DNA of 64,000 nucleotides. Origin: Gemmatimonadota bacterium (GTDB taxonomy: Bacteria; Gemmatimonadota; Gemmatimonadetes; Longimicrobiales; Gaopeijiaceae). The stretch spans positions 124,001 through 188,000 of the forward strand of contig JBBEBG010000036.1 in NCBI GenBank assembly GCA_040882465.1. The letters run 5' to 3'. The notes below the pieces were generated by a model, which did not search any database, was not told the origin of the DNA, and saw only the letters and a program-made list of their open reading frames with translations. The position numbers and the translations under genes were made by a program. Below are positions 61,862 through 64,000 of this stretch, piece after piece; position 1 is the first letter of the stretch; each line of letters opens with the position of its first letter.

Positions 61862-63010
61862 TCACGGCATCTTCGAATCCAGCACCATCCAGAGACCGGC
61901 CCGAACTGCACCCGGAGTCGCGACGGAGAGCAATCGGACCGTGGCCGTCGAATCACGGATACCGACGACCTGGAAGCGGGCGACCTCCCGTTCCGCTCCG
62001 TCCCCCCCGCTCGCCCCGATTCCGGCAAGCTCATCTCCGACGACCAACCCGGCATCCCCTCCCTGATCGATGAATGCGAAGTCGCCGGGGAGATGAAGCT
62101 CTTTCCTTTCTTGGAAGGCGAGGAGCCTTGCACGCACGCCGGAGTCCGACGGGGCTGGGTGTACGCCGGAGGAGAGCGGAAAGGTCCTCGCGAGGGTCAG
62201 GAGATGTCCGACGCGGAGGCGCCCGAATTCGTCCACGACCCGCGCGACAACGGCCGACGGATCCACCTGTTCGATCCGGACGATTCCCGAGGGAACCGTG
62301 ACGTCCCCCAAACCTGGAATCCTCGCCCCGAGGGCGTAGGTCAGGAACTCTTCTCCGACTCTGGGCGTGCCTTCCCCGAAGAACCGCAGCACGACCTCCG
62401 CGCCCGGCTGAATGCTCACACTCGTCGAAAGAGGTGCTCCGGGACTCGCCAAGCCGACCACCTCGCCCATGCGATCGCTCCCGTCCCCCTCGGACACGAT
62501 CCATCCGGCGGCGAGGAACACTCCCTCGGGGACCGCTGGAGTGTCGGCCTCGCCCTGAGTCATCACGATGGGACCGACCACCTCCGGTCCCCCGGAGTCG
62601 AAAAAGACCGTTCGGGTGGCAAGGTCCCGCTCGGGCGGGTTGCCGGGGGTGAAGGGACGGCTCTCCAGCATGGCCCGCCGCTCCTCGAAAGGCAGCGTCG
62701 CGACCGTCACTGCCGGCCGTCCGTCCACCTGCACCCCGAGGACCGTGGCCGCCGGGGCCAGGGCGGGGGCCGCGCCCGGCAGGACGAGCTCCATTCCCAC
62801 ACGGATCCGGTTGGGGTCCGAAAGCTGGCCGCGATTCGCCTCGAAGATCCGGGCCCACTCCGCGGCGGAGCCCAGGTATTGACGGGCGATGCTGCCCAGC
62901 GTCTCGCCGGGCAAGACGACATGGGTTCGCGCCGCCGCCGCCCGCTGCTGAGCGCCGGCCGGAAGGAACGAAATCAGGAGGACGAGTGCGATGGCTACGG
63001 AGCGGATCAT
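61862..63010 (-). CDS. secreted LysM protein, unknown C-terminal half
   Basis: 382 residues. Signal peptide (SVAIALVLLISFLPAGA). A LysM domain spans about residues 29-78 (HVVLPGETLGSIARQYLGSAAEWARIFEANRGQLSDPNRIRVGMELVLPG), which binds peptidoglycan. The remaining ~300 residues are beta-rich with no recognised domain (VRIEQVDPSAVVARVVDEFGRLRVGH). AAGGAG lies 6 bases before the ATG. A consensus promoter lies about 120 bases upstream, so it starts the hemX-hemA-epimerase-tol run. Confidence 0.78.
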   Translation of the reverse strand: MIRSVAIALVLLISFLPAGAQQRAAAARTHVVLPGETLGSIARQYLGSAAEWARIFEANRGQLSDPNRIRVGMELVLPGAAPALAPAATVLGVQVDGRPAVTVATLPFEERRAMLESRPFTPGNPPERDLATRTVFFDSGGPEVVGPIVMTQGEADTPAVPEGVFLAAGWIVSEGDGSDRMGEVVGLASPGAPLSTSVSIQPGAEVVLRFFGEGTPRVGEEFLTYALGARIPGLGDVTVPSGIVRIEQVDPSAVVARVVDEFGRLRVGHLLTLARTFPLSSGVHPAPSDSGVRARLLAFQERKELHLPGDFAFIDQGGDAGLVVGDELAGIGASGGDGAEREVARFQVVGIRDSTATVRLLSVATPGAVRAGLWMVLDSKMP

Positions 63011-63128
63011 GACGGCTCCTTGTGCTCCGGTGTGGCAGCCGGGTGCGGGAAAGGGCAATCCTTTCCGATCCGAGCCAGGCAGAGTGCCAAACGCCCGGAT
63101 CGCGCCGCGCCCCGGCCGTCCTTCGGGG

Positions 63129-63157
63129 AAGATACGGGCCCGAAGGAGAGGGGTCAA
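63129..63157 (-). promoter_or_regulatory. predicted promoter of the LysM-hemX-hemA operon
   Basis: Minus strand TTGACC (63152-63157), a 17-base spacer and TATCTT (63129-63134). The predicted leader is about 110 bases. Confidence 0.65.
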
Positions 63158-63238
63158 CGATTTGACTACAAATGTTTACTGGTGTCGCTGCGGGGAAGTT
63201 GGTGCAAGAACCGTGCGGGGGGTGGTCGGTCGGTCATC

Positions 63239-63349
63239 GGACGGAGGGCTGGGGGCAGACGTCACCTTCCTACCGTACCTCTTCGCGACGCTGGCTTCCG
63301 GGCAGCGGCCCCCGGACGGTCGGCGACGTCTGCCCCCAGCCCTCCGTCC
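63239..63349. repeat. stem-loop element 1: perfect 25-bp inverted repeat
   Basis: Arm 63239-63263 is perfectly complementary to arm 63325-63349, with a 61-base loop. The loop carries CCGTAC (63273-63278), CTGGC (63291-63295) and a 16-base core gcccccggacggtcgg (63308-63323). The same three blocks, in the same order, occur on the opposite strand in element 2. Confidence 0.85.
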
Positions 63350-63414
63350 TTTCGGCGTCCTTGTATTGTCGCAATCGGAAATTAGGGAGGGGTAGGGGGG
63401 GCGGATGAGGGAGG

Positions 63415-63547
63415 AAGTGAGGGGTCCGGGGGGGGGGTCACCGACCGTCGGCCTGCCTCCCCGCGCGAACGACGAACGGCTGAGGGCTCAGGGGGGCGGG
63501 TTTGCCGAGCGTCCGGAGGGGGCTGCCCCGTGCGACGAACGCGGAGG
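63415..63547. repeat. G-rich stretch with decayed repeat copies
   Basis: The segments around 63439-63449 (caccgaccgtc) and 63470-63500 (gacgaacggctgagggctca) resemble the loop core and the outer arm of element 2 (gacgaacgcggagggctga at 63535-63553). Long G runs are present. It looks like one or more partial, degenerate copies of the same element. Confidence 0.45.

Positions 63548-64000
<453 letters not shown>

Overview
The window looks like a chromosomal segment of a high-GC Gram-negative bacterium, most likely a member of the Gemmatimonadota. This is inferred from gene content and order, not from a database search. Evidence for a two-membrane cell is LptD, LolA, Tol-Pal and several lipoproteins. 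Haem precursors are made by the C5 route (HemA, HemL, HemB). No insertion sequence, prophage, CRISPR array, tRNA or rRNA gene was seen. Sixty of the 62 genes called lie on the minus strand. About nineteen neighbouring pairs share a four-base ATGA or GTGA stop/start overlap, so most of the window is a few long, translationally coupled operons read from high to low coordinates.

Layout, low to high coordinates. 1-2.0 kb: a partner-switching signalling set (PP2C phosphatase, RsbW-type kinase, STAS protein). 2.2-10.6 kb: a DNA replication and repair operon, yqeY-mutS2-dnaG-zinc ribbon protein-recJ-rsmD-coaD, with a good promoter in front of yqeY. 10.7-11.8 kb: hinT and a divergent plus-strand gene of unknown function. 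11.6-23 kb: a long housekeeping run (prmA, dnaJ, hrcA, hemW, dprA, obg, a CMD-like protein, asparaginase, TauE/SafE permease, S41 protease, tmk). 23.5-25.5 kb: inositol-phosphate synthase beside a CDP-alcohol phosphatidyltransferase, a probable inositol phospholipid unit. 25.6-28.9 kb: ylbF, prmC, prfA, rpmE and a ferritin-like protein. 29-40.5 kb: an outer-membrane protein, hemL, rimO, lolA, ftsK, comB, accC, accB, efp, aroQ and a TPR protein under one strong promoter. 40.8-42.7 kb: a SurA/PpiD-type chaperone, the only other plus-strand gene. 42.7-47.6 kb: tatA, a DUF4321 protein, a polyprenyl diphosphate synthase, a large TPR protein and glutamate formimidoyltransferase, which has a promoter predicting a leaderless mRNA. 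47.7-54 kb: a fibronectin-III lipoprotein, lptD, tatC, nrdR. 53.4-59.5 kb: the cell-envelope tol-pal set plus a sugar epimerase. 59.6-64 kb: hemA, hemX, a LysM protein and the 3' part of hemB.

The genes mostly serve envelope construction and cell growth: LPS insertion (LptD), lipoprotein transport (LolA), envelope constriction (TolQRAB-Pal-CpoB), protein export (TatA, TatC), fatty-acid initiation (AccBC), isoprenoid chains, translation termination and its methylation (PrfA, PrmC), and haem.

The least ordinary stretch is the 651-bp non-coding gap at 63,011-63,661. It holds two long stem-loop elements that share a conserved loop core but have different, still self-complementary arms. One arm carries the hemB stop codon. 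Other points worth a look are the leaderless ftcD promoter, the inositol-lipid pair, an orphan comB, a HemX with a degenerate WWD motif, and two TPR/acidic-linker proteins of unknown role.
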